A stretch of DNA of 64,000 bases from Inmirania thermothiophila (GTDB taxonomy: Bacteria > Pseudomonadota > Gammaproteobacteria > DSM-100275): NCBI RefSeq assembly GCF_003751635.1, contig NZ_RJVI01000001.1, forward strand, positions 62,001 through 126,000, given 5' to 3'. The notes under the pieces were generated by a model. The model made no database searches. It saw nothing but the letters and a program-made list of their open reading frames with translations, and was not told where the DNA came from. Below, piece by piece: positions 9,245 to 19,297 of this stretch (the first letter of the stretch is position 1; every line of letters begins with the position of its first letter). A program made the translations under genes and the position numbers.

Positions 9245-12200
9245 GCCCCGCCCCCCGCATCGGCCGCCGGCGCGCGCCCCTCCAGCAGCTCGCGCACCGT
9301 CTCGAGCAGCTCCGCCTCCTGGTAGGGTTTGCCGAGGTAGCGGTCGACGCCGAGCTCGAGGGCGCGCTGGCGGTGCTTGTCGCCGGTGCGCGAGGTGACC
9401 ATGACGATGGGCACGGTGGCGAGCCCCGGATCGGCGCGCATGTGGGCGGCCACGTCGTAGCCGTCCATGCGCGGCATCTCGATGTCGAGGAGCACGAGGT
9501 CGGGGTGCAGCTCGCGCATCCGCGCCAGGGCCTCGACGCCGTCACGGGCGGCCACGGCCCGCATGCCGTGACGCTCGAGCAGCCGCCCGGTGACCCGGCG
9601 CATGGTGATGGAGTCGTCCACCACATAGACCACCGGCCGCTCGTCCACCTCCTGCGCCGCCGCCTCGCGCGCCCGGAGGATGGCCCCCCGGTGCACCAGC
9701 GCGGCGACGTCGACGATGAGCACCACCTCGCCGTCGGCGAGGATGGTGGCGCCGAGCACCCCGCGCACGCCGTGGAACTGGGGCCCCAGGGACTTGACCA
9801 CCACCTCGCGGGCGCCGAGCACGGCGTCCACCAGCAGCGCCACCTGCTGCTGGGCGGCGCGCACCAGGATCACCGGCAGCTTGGCGCCGCCCTCCGGCAC
9901 CGCCACCCCGGCCCCGTCCACGAGGCTGCCGAGGTGGTGGAAGCGGTAGCCGCGCCCGGCGTAGACGAACTCCTCGCGCTCCCCGCTCACGAAGGGCGCG
10001 AGCTCCTCCGCCCCCATGCGGGCGATGCCCACCACGCCGGAGAGGAGGACGGCGTAGGTCTCGTCGCCGGCACGCAGCAGCAGCGCCCGGTTGACGGCGA
10101 GGGTGAAGGGGATGCGCAGGGTGAAGGCGGTGCCGCGCCCGCGCACGGTCTCGATGGCGAAGGTGCCGCCCAGCTGGCGCACCTGGTTCACCACCACGTC
10201 CATGCCCACCCCGCGGCCGGAGACCTGGGTCACCTCCTGCGCCGTGCTCAGGCCCGACTCGAGGATGAGCTGGGCGAGGTCGGCCTCCGGGATCTGCGCC
10301 CCCGGGGGCAGCAGGCCGAGCGCCTCCGCCTTGCGCCGCACCGCCTCGAGGTCGACCCCGGCACCGTCGTCGGCGATGCGGATGACCACGTCCGGGCCGT
10401 CGCGGCTGAGGCTGATGCTGACGACCCCGGTCTCGGGCTTGCCCGCCTCGCGCCGCCGCTCGGGCGGCTCGATGCCGTGGGCGAGGGCGTTGCGCAGGAG
10501 GTGCTCCAGGGCCGGCACCACGCGGTCGATCACGGTGGTGTCGAGCTCCACCTCGGCGCCGGCGACCCGCAGATCGGCCTTGCGGCCGAGCTCCTGGGCG
10601 ACCTGACGGACGATGCGCCGCATGCGCGGCAGCAGGCCCGCGAAGGGGACCATGCGCGCGCGCATGAGCCCCTCCTGCAGCGCCGAGGCCACGCGCCCCT
10701 GCTGCACCAGCATGGTCTCGGCCTCGCGGTTGAGGCCGTCGAGGATGCCCCGCAGGTTGACCAGGTCCTCGGTGGACTCGGCGAGCGCCCGCGAGAGCTG
10801 CTGCAGCGTGGAGAAGCGGTCCAGCTCCAGGGGATCGAAGTCCTCCCGTCCCGGACCGCCCTCGCGCTCGTAGCGGTAGAGGATCTGGGCCTCGGTCTCG
10901 ATCTCGAGCTTGCGCAGCTGCTCGCGCAGCCGCCCCACCGTGGCCTCCATCTCGCCCAGGGCCGCGCGCAGCGCGTTCGCCTGCTGCACGAGCCGTGCCC
11001 GGTAGAGCCCGATCTCGCCGGCGAAGCCCACCAGCTCGTCGATCAGGGTCGCCCGCACGCGGACGGTGTCGTGGCCCTGATAGGCGGGGAGCACCGGCTG
11101 CCGCCGCTCGGCACCCACCGTGGCGGTGACGGCGACCCCGCCACCCGCCGCCGCGCCCTCGTCGCCGGAGGCCGGCCGGTCCGGCCCGGCATCCGCACCG
11201 GGCTCCGGCCCGGCGGCGCCTTCGCCGACCTCCGCCTTCGCCGCGGGCTCCTCCGCCCCCGCATCCTGCCGCTCCGCCGCCGCCGGCTGCGCCGGCGCAC
11301 CCGATGCCGCACCCTCCACGGGGGCGGTCTCCGCCTCGCCGCGCACGGCCGCATGCAGCCGGCCCACCCGCTCGAGGAGGTCCGGCGCCGGCGCCGGACT
11401 TCCGCCGCGCCAGACGGTCTCCACCATGCCGGCGAGGGCGTCCAGCGCCTCCTGCAGGACCTCGCGCACCGGAGCCTCCTCGCCGCGCCGCGTGGCGAGG
11501 TCGTCGAGCAGGCTCTCGGCGGCGTGACAGAGCTCGGCGACGGCGGCGATCCCGGCCATGCGCGCCCCGCCCTTGAGGGTGTGAAGCTCGCGCCGGAGCT
11601 GCGCCGCCGGCTCCGGGTCCTGAGGCCGCGCCCGCCAACCGACCATCGCCTCCTCGGCGCGGCCGAGGATCTCGCTGGCCTCCTCGAGAAAGACCTCGCG
11701 CAGGAGGGCCGCCTCGTCGTCGGCCTCCGCCGCCTCCTCGGCCGCAGCGGCCCCCTCTCCCACCTCGAGGATCAGCGTGGACTCGTCCCACACCGCCGCC
11801 GACGCCCGCGCGCCCGTTTCCCCGCCCCGGTCGTCGGCGGGGCAAGGCGGGCCCTCGCCCGCCGCGTCCTGCGCCGGGACGGCCGCCTCCGCCGCCTCCT
11901 CGGTCGCGCCCGCCGCGGCGTCACCCGGACCGCCCTCCGCCCCGGGTGCGCCGCCGAAGGCCTCCAGCCGCGCCACCAGCTCCGCCTGCGGCTCCGGATC
12001 CTGTCCCGCCTGCACCGCGCTGGTCATCGCCTCGAGGGCCTCGATCCCCTCGGCGAGAAGCCCCCAGAGGGCCGGATCCGGCGCCTCCCCGGCACCGCCC
12101 GCCCGCTCCAGCAGACCCTTCATGGCCCGGCACAGAGCGGCCATCGGCGCCACCCCGGCCAGCCCCGCCGCCTCCCCGAGGCTGCGCAGGTCGCGCGCGA

Positions 12201-13725
12201 GCTCCACCGCGAACCGTGTCTCGGCGGGCTGCTCGCTCCACTGGTGCAGCGTCGCCTCCAGCGCCTGCACCAGCTCCATCGCCTCGTCGAGGAAGACCTC
12301 CAGCACCGCGCGGCGGCTCGACGCATCCTCCTCCGGGGGCAGCTCCAGACCCTCCAGCCGCAGCACCTGGCTGGTCCGCTCCTTGTTCTCGAAGACGGTG
12401 ATGCGCCGCACCAGCCCATCGACGTCGGGCAGCGCGGCGCCGCCCCGGGCGAGCCCGTCCACGGCCGCGCGCATGGCCTCCACCGCCTCGGCGAGCACGG
12501 TCAGGGCCTCCTCCGGGAACACCGCCTGGTTGGCCCGCAGCGCCTTGCCATAGGCCTCCAGCGCCCCGGCCACCTCGGCCACCGGCGCCACTCCCGCCAT
12601 GCGCGCGCTGCCGTGCAGGGTATGAAGCGCCCTCAGGAGGCCGTCGCTGGGGGCCGCCGCCATGCCACCGCGCGCCGCCTCCTCGAGGAAGGCCGACACC
12701 ACGTCCAGATGCCCTTCCGCCTCCTGGCGGAAGACCTGGTAGAGGACGGGGTCCATGGCCGCCCCCATGAGGGTCTGCTCGTCCTCCACCTCGGCCCGCG
12801 CCGGCACCTCGCGCGGCTCCGGCCCCGCCTCGGCGGCCGCACCGGCGTCGTCGGCCGCGGCCGCCTCCGCCCCACCGCGGTCCGACGCCTGCACCGTCGC
12901 CGGAAGCCGGCCCCGGCCCTCGACCAGGGCCGCGGCGCGCGCCGCCAGCCGCTCGGCGCCCGCCGCCAGCGGCCGCCGCTGGCGGATCTCGCGGATCATC
13001 TCCGGCACCAGATCCAAGGCCTCGGCGGCGGCCGCGACCACCGCCGGGGTGGCCGGATAGAGACCGTCGCGCACGCCGTTGAGGAGCCGCTCCAGCTGCC
13101 AGGCGAACTCCCCCATGCGCTGCGCCCCGGCCATGCGTCCGCTGCCCTTGAGGGTGTGGAAGGCGCGGCGCAGGGACAGGAGGGCCTCGCCGTCGGTGTC
13201 ATCGCGCCGCAGCCGTGCAAGCGCCTCGCGCGCCTCGCCCAGGACCTCGCCGGCCTCCTCCACGAAGATCTCGACGATCTCGGGGTCCGCACCTTCCGCG
13301 AGGACCGCCAGCCCGTCCAGGGGCGACGGCGCGCGGCCCGCCGTCTCGGGCTCGACCGTCTCGGGCTCGGCCACCTCGGCTTCGGCCACCTCGGCTTCGG
13401 CCACCTCGGGCTCGGCCACCTCGGGCTCGGCCACCTCGGCTTCGGCCACCTCGGGCTCGGCCACCTCGGGCTCGGCCACCTCGGGCTCGGCCACCTCGGG
13501 CTCGGCCACCTCGGGCTCGGCCACCTCGGGCTCGGCCACCTCGGCCCTCGGGCTCGGCCACCTCGGGCTCGGCCACCTCGGGCTCGGCCACCTCGGGCTC
13601 GGCCACCTCGGGCTCGGCCACCTCGGGCTCGGCCACCTCGGGCTCGGCCACCTCGGCTTCGGCCACCTCGGCTTCGGCCGCCTCGGGCTCGGCCGCCTCG
13701 GGTCCTGGGGCACCCAGAACGGCAT
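9241..13725 (-). CDS. chpA: ChpA-type hybrid histidine kinase, C-terminal part (after frameshift)
   Basis: Carries the signalling core of the Pil-Chp kinase: Hpt domains with intact [11 protein letters not shown] (His near 13157), [11 protein letters not shown] (near 12623) and [11 protein letters not shown] (near 11580), a fourth degenerate Hpt-like unit without His, then a CheA-type dimerisation/ATPase domain ([28 protein letters not shown]), a CheW-like domain and a C-terminal receiver ([12 protein letters not shown], phospho-Asp in [13 protein letters not shown]). The open frame runs to 13725, but authentic sequence ends near 13544. Beyond that the frame is shifted within the 15-bp repeat array, and the N-terminal half continues in another frame. 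No credible start with a ribosome site exists here. Either the gene is broken or the sequence has an error in the repeat. Confidence 0.85.
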   Translation of the reverse strand: MPFWVPQDPRRPSPRRPKPRWPKPRWPSPRWPSPRWPSPRWPSPRWPSPRWPSPRWPSPRAEVAEPEVAEPEVAEPEVAEPEVAEPEVAEPEVAEAEVAEPEVAEPEVAEAEVAEAEVAEPETVEPETAGRAPSPLDGLAVLAEGADPEIVEIFVEEAGEVLGEAREALARLRRDDTDGEALLSLRRAFHTLKGSGRMAGAQRMGEFAWQLERLLNGVRDGLYPATPAVVAAAAEALDLVPEMIREIRQRRPLAAGAERLAARAAALVEGRGRLPATVQASDRGGAEAAAADDAGAAAEAGPEPREVPARAEVEDEQTLMGAAMDPVLYQVFRQEAEGHLDVVSAFLEEAARGGMAAAPSDGLLRALHTLHGSARMAGVAPVAEVAGALEAYGKALRANQAVFPEEALTVLAEAVEAMRAAVDGLARGGAALPDVDGLVRRITVFENKERTSQVLRLEGLELPPEEDASSRRAVLEVFLDEAMELVQALEATLHQWSEQPAETRFAVELARDLRSLGEAAGLAGVAPMAALCRAMKGLLERAGGAGEAPDPALWGLLAEGIEALEAMTSAVQAGQDPEPQAELVARLEAFGGAPGAEGGPGDAAAGATEEAAEAAVPAQDAAGEGPPCPADDRGGETGARASAAVWDESTLILEVGEGAAAAEEAAEADDEAALLREVFLEEASEILGRAEEAMVGWRARPQDPEPAAQLRRELHTLKGGARMAGIAAVAELCHAAESLLDDLATRRGEEAPVREVLQEALDALAGMVETVWRGGSPAPAPDLLERVGRLHAAVRGEAETAPVEGAASGAPAQPAAAERQDAGAEEPAAKAEVGEGAAGPEPGADAGPDRPASGDEGAAAGGGVAVTATVGAERRQPVLPAYQGHDTVRVRATLIDELVGFAGEIGLYRARLVQQANALRAALGEMEATVGRLREQLRKLEIETEAQILYRYEREGGPGREDFDPLELDRFSTLQQLSRALAESTEDLVNLRGILDGLNREAETMLVQQGRVASALQEGLMRARMVPFAGLLPRMRRIVRQVAQELGRKADLRVAGAEVELDTTVIDRVVPALEHLLRNALAHGIEPPERRREAGKPETGVVSISLSRDGPDVVIRIADDGAGVDLEAVRRKAEALGLLPPGAQIPEADLAQLILESGLSTAQEVTQVSGRGVGMDVVVNQVRQLGGTFAIETVRGRGTAFTLRIPFTLAVNRALLLRAGDETYAVLLSGVVGIARMGAEELAPFVSGEREEFVYAGRGYRFHHLGSLVDGAGVAVPEGGAKLPVILVRAAQQQVALLVDAVLGAREVVVKSLGPQFHGVRGVLGATILADGEVVLIVDVAALVHRGAILRAREAAAQEVDERPVVYVVDDSITMRRVTGRLLERHGMRAVAARDGVEALARMRELHPDLVLLDIEMPRMDGYDVAAHMRADPGLATVPIVMVTSRTGDKHRQRALELGVDRYLGKPYQEAELLETVRELLEGRAPAADAGGGA

Positions 13726-15313
13726 GCGCCCGCGCCAGCAGCTCGTCGGCGTCGGAACGACCGTCGCGCAGCCCCTCGGCGTAGAGCTCGAGCGCCGTCA
13801 CCCCCTCGGCCAGCCGCTCCAGCTCGGCCTCCCGGCCCCCGCGCAGGGCCCCGAGGAATCCCGCCGCCACCGCCGCCGCCACCGCCTCGACGGCCTGCGC
13901 CCCCTGCTCGAGATCCAGCACCCGCAGCAGCAGCGCGGCCTGGCCGAAGTGCCTGCCGGCGGCGTCGACGAGGGCCCCCTCCTGCGGGCGCGACAGCAGC
14001 GCGGTGAGGGCGTCGCGCGCCAGGGCCAGCTCCTGCAGCACCTCCTCGAGGACGTGGCGGCGGGCCTCGCCGACGGCACCCCCCGCGGGCCGCTCCCGGC
14101 CGTGCGCCATGCTGTCGAGCAGCGCCTCCACTTCCACCAGCGCGGTGGCCGCAAGCATCATCGCCTCGCCGTCGGCCTGCGGCGCCGACCCGGTGTCCCC
14201 GAGACGCGCCACCGCCGCCTCGAGGCGGGCGACCCCTTCCTCGAGGCCCACCACCCGGAGGATGTCGGCGATCCGGCCCATGGCCTGCGCGGCCTCGGCG
14301 ATGCGCGCCTCGGCGTCGTCGCCGCCTGCGGCGTCCAGCAGATCGCGCGCCACCGCGAGCTCCTCCCGCAGCCCCTCGGCGACGCGCTCGAGCAGCTCCA
14401 GGTTCAGCTCCGCCGCGGGCTCCTCGGAACCGACGAGCGCGGTGAGGTCGTAGGCCGACTGCAGCGCGCGGATCCGGGGCGTGGCCGGGCGGGCGCGGGC
14501 CACCGCATAGAGCAGGCGGCGCAGCACCCCTTCCGGGACCGCGGCCGCCACCTCCGGCTCCGGCCGCCGCGTCAGGTCACGCAGACAGCGGTCGGCGTTG
14601 CCGAGCAGGCGCGCCGCGGGCTCGTCCCCGGCGAGGGCGCCGGTTGCCGCCCCCTCGGCCACCGCGGCGATGGCGGCCAACAGCAACTGCAGGGGGGGCG
14701 CCGCGACCCGGGCGAGGACCTGGTCGAGGGCGCCGACGAAGGCGCGCAGGGCGTTGCCGTCGCCGCCGCGCATCCACCCGAGGAGGGCGCGCTGCACCAC
14801 GGGCCGTGCCCGCAGCGCCACCGCACCGGCGTCCCCCTCGCGGTGCGGAGGCAGGGCCTCGGCGGGCACGGGACGGGTCAGGTCCGGGCGGAAGAACGAC
14901 TCCAGCGGGAGGGGCTCGGCCCCGCGCGCGGCCCGCAGGTCGTTGATGGTGCGCACAAGCGCCGCGGGCGGCTCGCTGTCGCCGCTGCGGGCGCGATCCA
15001 GCAGCGCGCGCAGGCGCAGCAGCCCGCGCACCAACAGCTCCGCGACATCGCGCTGCGCCTCCGTCGGCCGGCGCGGCAGCCCCTGCAGGACCTGCTCGAG
15101 CTCCTCGCCCAGGGCCACCGCCCCGTCGAGCTCGACCAGCCGCAGGGTGCCCACGACCCCGTGCAGCCGCTGGGCCAGCGCCTCGGCGACCTGCACCGGC
15201 TCCTCCGCGGCCAGGGCCGCCTCGATGCCGCGGGCGATCTCCTCGATCTCGTGGGCCAGACCGTCGCCGAGCCAGCCCAGAGCGGTACGGCGGAAGCCCC
15301 CTTCGCTAGCCAT
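13199..15313 (-). CDS. chpA: ChpA-type hybrid histidine kinase, N-terminal part (before frameshift)
   Basis: N-terminal half of the Pil-Chp kinase. It contains degenerate Hpt/FimL-like helical domains; the first reads [20 protein letters not shown], as in the N-terminus of Pseudomonas ChpA. The rest is helical repeats with no CheA catalytic motifs. The reading frame passes into the EVAEP repeat array and, after 13545, yields an Arg/Gly-rich nonsense tail to a stop at 13199. The ATG at 15313 is preferred over 15319 because GGGAGG then sits 7 nt upstream. Joined to the downstream part the protein would be about 2,020 residues, within the ChpA size class (2,472 in P. aeruginosa). It begins 36 bp after pilJ ends. 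Confidence 0.83.
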   Translation of the reverse strand: MASEGGFRRTALGWLGDGLAHEIEEIARGIEAALAAEEPVQVAEALAQRLHGVVGTLRLVELDGAVALGEELEQVLQGLPRRPTEAQRDVAELLVRGLLRLRALLDRARSGDSEPPAALVRTINDLRAARGAEPLPLESFFRPDLTRPVPAEALPPHREGDAGAVALRARPVVQRALLGWMRGGDGNALRAFVGALDQVLARVAAPPLQLLLAAIAAVAEGAATGALAGDEPAARLLGNADRCLRDLTRRPEPEVAAAVPEGVLRRLLYAVARARPATPRIRALQSAYDLTALVGSEEPAAELNLELLERVAEGLREELAVARDLLDAAGGDDAEARIAEAAQAMGRIADILRVVGLEEGVARLEAAVARLGDTGSAPQADGEAMMLAATALVEVEALLDSMAHGRERPAGGAVGEARRHVLEEVLQELALARDALTALLSRPQEGALVDAAGRHFGQAALLLRVLDLEQGAQAVEAVAAAVAAGFLGALRGGREAELERLAEGVTALELYAEGLRDGRSDADELLARAHAVLGAPGPEAAEPEAAEAEVAEAEVAEPEVAEPEVAEPEVAEPEVAEPEVAEPEVAEPEGRGGRARGGRARGGRARGGRARGGRARGGRARGGRSRGGRARGGRARGGRSRGGRSRGGRARDGRARDGGPRAVAPGRAGGPRGRCGPRDRRDLRGGGRRGPGRGARGACTAAAR
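13365..13695. repeat. 15-bp tandem repeat array inside chpA (about 20 copies)
   Basis: About 20 near-identical 15-bp units (plus strand CTCGGCCACCTCGGG with a few CTTCGG variants) encode the pentapeptide Glu-Val-Ala-Glu-Pro/Ala on the minus strand. They would form an acidic, Pro/Ala-rich linker between the N-terminal and Hpt regions of ChpA. The periodicity is broken once, by a net extra 7 bp (ccctcgg at 13545-13551), which shifts the frame. Unit number changes would keep frame; this 7-bp irregularity does not. Confidence 0.92.
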
Positions 15314-15349
15314 CGCCATGCCTCCCGCAGGCCTCGGGGGCGGGGATCG

Positions 15350-17740
15350 TCACCGACCGCCCGCGCGCACCGGGGTCTCGCCGCCGAGATCGAGGTCGAT
15401 CTCCTCCACCGCCTCCGGGGCCAGCTCGGCCACCTCCTCCTCCACCGCGCGCCGGGCCTCGTCCTCGAGCTCCGGCGCCGCCGCGGGGGGCCGGCGCCGC
15501 TCCACCGCCGGCGCCCCCTGCACCGCGGGCTCAGCGGCAGCGGTCGGCTGCGGGGCGGCCGGGGCCTCCTCGACCGCCGGCGCCGCGGGCGCGGCCTCGC
15601 TCTGCACCGCCATCTCCGCATCCTGGGGCAGGCGGAAGCCGGCCACGGAGGCGCGCAGCTCCGAGGCGAGCTCGGTGAGGTTGGCCACCGCCTGCGCCGT
15701 CTCCTGGCTGCCCGCGGCCACCTCGCGGGTGATGTCGCGGATGACGTTCATGGTGTTGGCGACGCTGGAGGCCGCGCGGGCCTGCTCCACCGAGGAGTGC
15801 GAGATGCGCTCCACCAGCCCCGCGAGCTGCCTGGACACGTCCTCGATCTCGCCCAGGGCGGCGCCCGCCTCCTCGGCGAGGCGCGCCCCCTGCACCACCC
15901 CCGCGGTGGTCTCCTCCATGGAGGCGACGGCCTCGTTGGTGTCGGCCTGGATGGCCTTGACCAGGGTCTCGATCTGCTTGGTCGCCTCCGCCGAGCGCTC
16001 GGCGAGGCGCTGCACCTCGTCGGCCACCACGGCGAAGCCGCGGCCGGCCTCGCCGGCCATGGCGGCCTGGATCGCGGCGTTGAGGGCGAGGATGTTGGTC
16101 TGGTCGGCGATGTCGTTGATGAGCCCGACGATGCTGCCGATCTCCTGGGAGCTCTCGCCGAGGCGCTTGATGCGCTTGGCGGTCTCCTGGATCTGCTCGC
16201 GCGTGGCGTCCATGCCCTCGATGGTGCGGCGCACGGTCTCGGCGCCGCGATGGGCGATGTCCACCGAACGGCGCGCCACCTCCGCCGAGGACTGGGCGTC
16301 GCGCGAGACCTGGTCGATGGAGGCGGCCATGGTCTCGATCTCGCCCGCCGCCTCCTCGATCCGGGCCGCCTGCTGCTCGCCCGCTTCGGCGAGATGGGTG
16401 GCCACCGCCCGCGTCTCCTGGGCGGCGCGGGCGACGCGCTCGGCGGTGCGGCGGATGGTGAGCACCAGCTCGCGCAGGGCCTCGATGGCGTAGTTGACGG
16501 AGTCGGCGATGGCGCCCGTGATCTCCTCCGTCACCGTCGCGTTGGTGGTGAGATCGCCGTCGGCGAGGCTCGCCATCTCATCGAGGAGGGTGAGGATGGC
16601 GTCCTGGGTGCGCCGGTTGCGCTCCTCGGCCTCGCGCGCCAGGCGCTCGCTTTCCTCGCGCTGGGCGCGCACCTGCCCCACCACCTGCACGCCGAGGAGG
16701 ATCAGCAGCAGCGGGGCGAGGGCGCCGACGCCGTAGACCGCCTCCGGCCGCGACCACCAGCGCGTCCCCTCGACGTCCACGATGGCCGCGGTCAGCGCCC
16801 CGGTGGCCTCGTCGAGACGCCCGAGGGCGGCCTCCACGTCCCGCGCCGCCTCGCGCACCCGGAAGTAGTCGGGCACCGCCGCCAGGGCCTCGTCGATGCG
16901 CGCGGAGATCCCGGTGAAGGCATTGGCGAGGGCCGCCACCTCCGGGGCCGGCAGCGGGGCGATGCCCCGCGCCCTGTCGCCCTCGAGCAGGGCCTTGAGC
17001 GCCCCCTGCACCTCCTGGGCGCCGCGGGCGAGGGTGTCGGCGGCCACCACCGCGGCGGCATCGCCGCGCAGGAGGCGCCCGGCCGCGCGCTCGATGCGCT
17101 CGAGGCCCGCCAGCACCAGCGCCAGCTCGCGCATGTGCGCGCCGCCGCCGCGGCGCGCGGCCAGCTCGTCCATGAGCTTGCGGGCCCGGTCCTTGAGGGG
17201 GGGCAGCGCCCGCTCGAGCTCGGGGACGAGCCCGGCCACCGCCGCCACCGCCTCGCGCCCGGGGAGGACCACCTGCACCTGCGCGTGGAGGGCGTTCCAG
17301 CGCTCGACCAGCTGCTGCAGCTCGTCGCGCGCATCCGGGGGCACGGGGCTGACCTCGGGCAGGACCATCGCCTCCCCGGATTCGCCGTGACCGTGGCCGG
17401 CGGCCTCGCCGTCGCCGTGGGCGTGGCCGTCCCCCGCCGCCTCCTCGCCGTGGCCCAGGGCAAGGTGGCTGATGTGCTCGACCATGCGCGCCCGGGCCGC
17501 GGCCAGGCGATCGAAGGCCTCGATGTCGCCGTCGGTCGCCGCCGCCGCGAGCCGCCCGAGCTCGATGGCGGTCAGCCGCATGTCGGTGGTGTGGACCAGG
17601 TAGTCCTTCACGGTCTGCTCGAGCACGGCCTGCTGGCGGAAGAGCCAGGCCATGGCGCCGACCGAGGCCACCAGCAGCCCCACGAGGACGACATACCGGC
17701 CGACCCCTGCACGCCCGCCCGAGAGGTTGATCAGTTTCAT
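15350..17740 (-). CDS. pilJ: PilJ-type methyl-accepting chemotaxis protein
   Basis: Transmembrane receptor of the Pil-Chp system, 796 residues. One membrane segment is at about 16-34 and a second near 320-340. The periplasmic part between them has PilJ-like helical modules but also a His/Gly-rich insert (residues 89-118, seven His). The cytoplasmic part has a HAMP-like region and a signalling hairpin with an N..ILALNAAI tip-type sequence and [18 protein letters not shown]. The C-terminal 130 residues are a Pro/Ala-rich acidic tail. The ATG at 17740 follows GGAGGGC. It lies between pilI and chpA. No pilK methyltransferase gene follows, unlike Pseudomonas. Confidence 0.93.
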   Translation of the reverse strand: MKLINLSGGRAGVGRYVVLVGLLVASVGAMAWLFRQQAVLEQTVKDYLVHTTDMRLTAIELGRLAAAATDGDIEAFDRLAAARARMVEHISHLALGHGEEAAGDGHAHGDGEAAGHGHGESGEAMVLPEVSPVPPDARDELQQLVERWNALHAQVQVVLPGREAVAAVAGLVPELERALPPLKDRARKLMDELAARRGGGAHMRELALVLAGLERIERAAGRLLRGDAAAVVAADTLARGAQEVQGALKALLEGDRARGIAPLPAPEVAALANAFTGISARIDEALAAVPDYFRVREAARDVEAALGRLDEATGALTAAIVDVEGTRWWSRPEAVYGVGALAPLLLILLGVQVVGQVRAQREESERLAREAEERNRRTQDAILTLLDEMASLADGDLTTNATVTEEITGAIADSVNYAIEALRELVLTIRRTAERVARAAQETRAVATHLAEAGEQQAARIEEAAGEIETMAASIDQVSRDAQSSAEVARRSVDIAHRGAETVRRTIEGMDATREQIQETAKRIKRLGESSQEIGSIVGLINDIADQTNILALNAAIQAAMAGEAGRGFAVVADEVQRLAERSAEATKQIETLVKAIQADTNEAVASMEETTAGVVQGARLAEEAGAALGEIEDVSRQLAGLVERISHSSVEQARAASSVANTMNVIRDITREVAAGSQETAQAVANLTELASELRASVAGFRLPQDAEMAVQSEAAPAAPAVEEAPAAPQPTAAAEPAVQGAPAVERRRPPAAAPELEDEARRAVEEEVAELAPEAVEEIDLDLGGETPVRAGGR

Positions 17741-17789
17741 CGCTTCTGCCCTCCGACTCCGGCGCTCCCCCGCGCCGACCCGTCCGGCC

Positions 17790-18317
17790 TCAGCCGGCCA
17801 CGTTCAGGAAACGCTCGCTCGCCAGCAGCGCACGCACGCTCACGACCCCCCAGTAGCCGCCCTCGTGCCAGTAGGCGCGCACGAGGTAGGGCCGCACGGC
17901 GTCCCCCAGCGCCGGCAGCACCGCCGCCCGCTCCTCCTCCGGAAAATGCACCATGCCGTAGGCCTCCTCCACGAGGAGGCCGGCGCGCAGGTCACCGTGC
18001 TCGGCCGCGATCACCCGCCGGCGCGGTCCGGGCGGCGTCGGCGTGTCGTAGAGGAGTCCGTGCAGGTCCACCACCGGCAGGAGAGTGCCGCGCACGTTGC
18101 CCACTCCCAGCAGCCACGGCTTGGTGTGCGGCACCCGGGTCAGGCGCGGCGGCTCGAGGATCTCGGCCACCTCTGCGAGCGGGGCCGCCAGCCGCAGCGC
18201 CCCCAGGCGGAAGCCGAGCCCCGACCAGGTCTCCCGCTCGGCGCCCTCGAGGCGCACCGGCTCGACCCGGCCCCGGAACCGGGCCTCGGCCTCCTGCAGG
18301 AGCGCCAGCGGATCCAC
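17790..18317 (-). CDS. pilI: PilI, CheW-like adaptor of Pil-Chp system
   Basis: A 175-residue CheW-domain protein expected to link PilJ to the ChpA kinase. The central [22 protein letters not shown] stretch is typical of PilI/CheW; the N-terminal 30 residues form a helix. The start is the GTG at 18317, 4 bp downstream of the pilH stop. The order pilG-pilH-pilI-pilJ-chpA identifies it more firmly than its sequence alone. Confidence 0.92.
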   Translation of the reverse strand: MDPLALLQEAEARFRGRVEPVRLEGAERETWSGLGFRLGALRLAAPLAEVAEILEPPRLTRVPHTKPWLLGVGNVRGTLLPVVDLHGLLYDTPTPPGPRRRVIAAEHGDLRAGLLVEEAYGMVHFPEEERAAVLPALGDAVRPYLVRAYWHEGGYWGVVSVRALLASERFLNVAG

Positions 18318-18321
18318 GGGC

Positions 18322-18687
18322 TCAGCCTCCGAGGACCGCGCGCACCTTGGCCAGCAGCTCGGGTTCGGTGACGGGCTTGACGATGTAGTCCTTGGCCCCC
18401 TGGCGCAGCCCCCACACCTTGTCGCTCTCCTGGCCCTTGCTGCTGACGATGATCACCGGGATGCCCGCCGTCTGCGGGTCGCGCGCGATCTGCCGGGTGG
18501 CCTGGAAGCCGTTCAGCCCCGGCATGACGATGTCCATGAGGATCAGATCCGGCCGCTGGCTGCGCGCCATCTCCACCCCCTCCTCCCCGCTGGTGGCGCT
18601 GAGGACCTCGTAGCCGTTGCGCTCCAGCATGGTGGAGATGATGTGGATCTCCGTGGGCGAGTCGTCGACGATCAGGACACGGGCCAT
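18322..18687 (-). CDS. pilH: PilH, single-domain response regulator
   Basis: A 121-residue stand-alone receiver: VLIVDDSPTE acidic pair, LILMDIVMPGLNG with the phospho-Asp, VSSKGQESD and KPVTEPELL with the conserved Lys. In Pseudomonas, PilH is the CheY-like regulator linked to PilT-driven retraction; that function is assumed by homology. It starts at the ATG at 18687 and runs straight into pilI. It shares the operon promoter upstream of pilG. Confidence 0.94.
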   Translation of the reverse strand: MARVLIVDDSPTEIHIISTMLERNGYEVLSATSGEEGVEMARSQRPDLILMDIVMPGLNGFQATRQIARDPQTAGIPVIIVSSKGQESDKVWGLRQGAKDYIVKPVTEPELLAKVRAVLGG

Positions 18688-18727
18688 GGGGTCTTCCCTC
18701 CTCGTCTGCCTCTGCCGCCGCTGCGGC

Positions 18728-19132
18728 TCACCGGCGCACGCACTGGCGCAGCACCCCCAGCAGCTCGTCCCGCGTGAACGGCTTGGTCAGGTACATGTCG
18801 GAACCGGCCACGCGGCCGCGGGCGCGGTCGAACAGCCCGTCCTTGCTCGAGAGCATGATCACGGGCGTGTCCTTGAGCATGCGGTTGTGCTTGATCAGGG
18901 CGCAGGTCTGATAGCCGTCCAGCCGCGGCATCATGATGTCGATGAAGATGACGTCCGGACGCGTCTCCACCACCTTCGCCAGGGCCTCGAAGCCGTCGTT
19001 GGCGGTCACCACCTCGCAGCCGGCCTTGCGCAGCAGGGTCTCCGCGGTGCGGCGGATGGTCTTGCTGTCGTCCACCACCATGACCTTGAGGCCCTGAAGA
19101 TCGGAACCCGTGGCATCCATGGCGACCGCCAT
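18728..19132 (-). CDS. pilG: PilG, single-domain response regulator
   Basis: A 134-residue receiver (135 in P. aeruginosa): LKVMVVDDSKTIRRTAETLL, VIFIDIMMPRLDGYQTC with the phospho-Asp, MLSSKDGLFDRARG and TKPFTRDELL. In Pseudomonas, PilG promotes pilus extension downstream of ChpA. It is the first gene of the Pil-Chp operon. The ATG at 19132 lies just after a GAGGGGAGGAG stretch; the in-frame ATG at 19120 is an alternative. A good sigma-70 promoter is at 19170-19198. Confidence 0.95.
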   Translation of the reverse strand: MAVAMDATGSDLQGLKVMVVDDSKTIRRTAETLLRKAGCEVVTANDGFEALAKVVETRPDVIFIDIMMPRLDGYQTCALIKHNRMLKDTPVIMLSSKDGLFDRARGRVAGSDMYLTKPFTRDELLGVLRQCVRR

Positions 19133-19169
19133 CTCCTCCCCTCGTGCGGGCACGCTGTCCGGTGAGCGC

Positions 19170-19198
19170 ACTGTAGTGGATCGGCCAAGCTCGGACAA
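19170..19198 (-). promoter_or_regulatory. Sigma-70-type promoter of pilG-chp operon
   Basis: On the minus strand, TTGTCC (19193-19198) and TACAGT (19170-19175) are spaced exactly 17 bp, 38 bp upstream of the pilG ATG. It is the only close match in the 165-bp pilG-gshA divergent spacer on this strand. Confidence 0.55.
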
Positions 19199-19262
19199 TT
19201 CTTGAGCCCCGGCGCGCAAGCCCTTGGCAGGCGGTCCGTGGGCGTGCCGGCGGCGCCGCGGC

Positions 19263-19268
19263 TATAAT
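19263..19268 (+). promoter_or_regulatory. Perfect -10 box upstream of gshA
   Basis: TATAAT in otherwise GC-only surroundings, 30 bp before the gshA ATG. No convincing -35 element is seen 16-18 bp upstream. Confidence 0.4.
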
Positions 19269-19297
19269 CCGGTGCCCGACCCGCCTGCGAGGGCCTC

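Noticed and set aside
13365-13695. CRISPR-like array
   Set aside because: Units are 15 bp, directly abutting, with no spacers, and lie inside a coding gene.
13079-18388. A 1,769-codon open frame on the plus strand opposite chpA, pilJ and pilI
   Set aside because: It is antisense to genes with clear domains; the sequence is low-complexity Arg/Ala/Gly/His without motifs. Long antisense frames are expected at this GC content.
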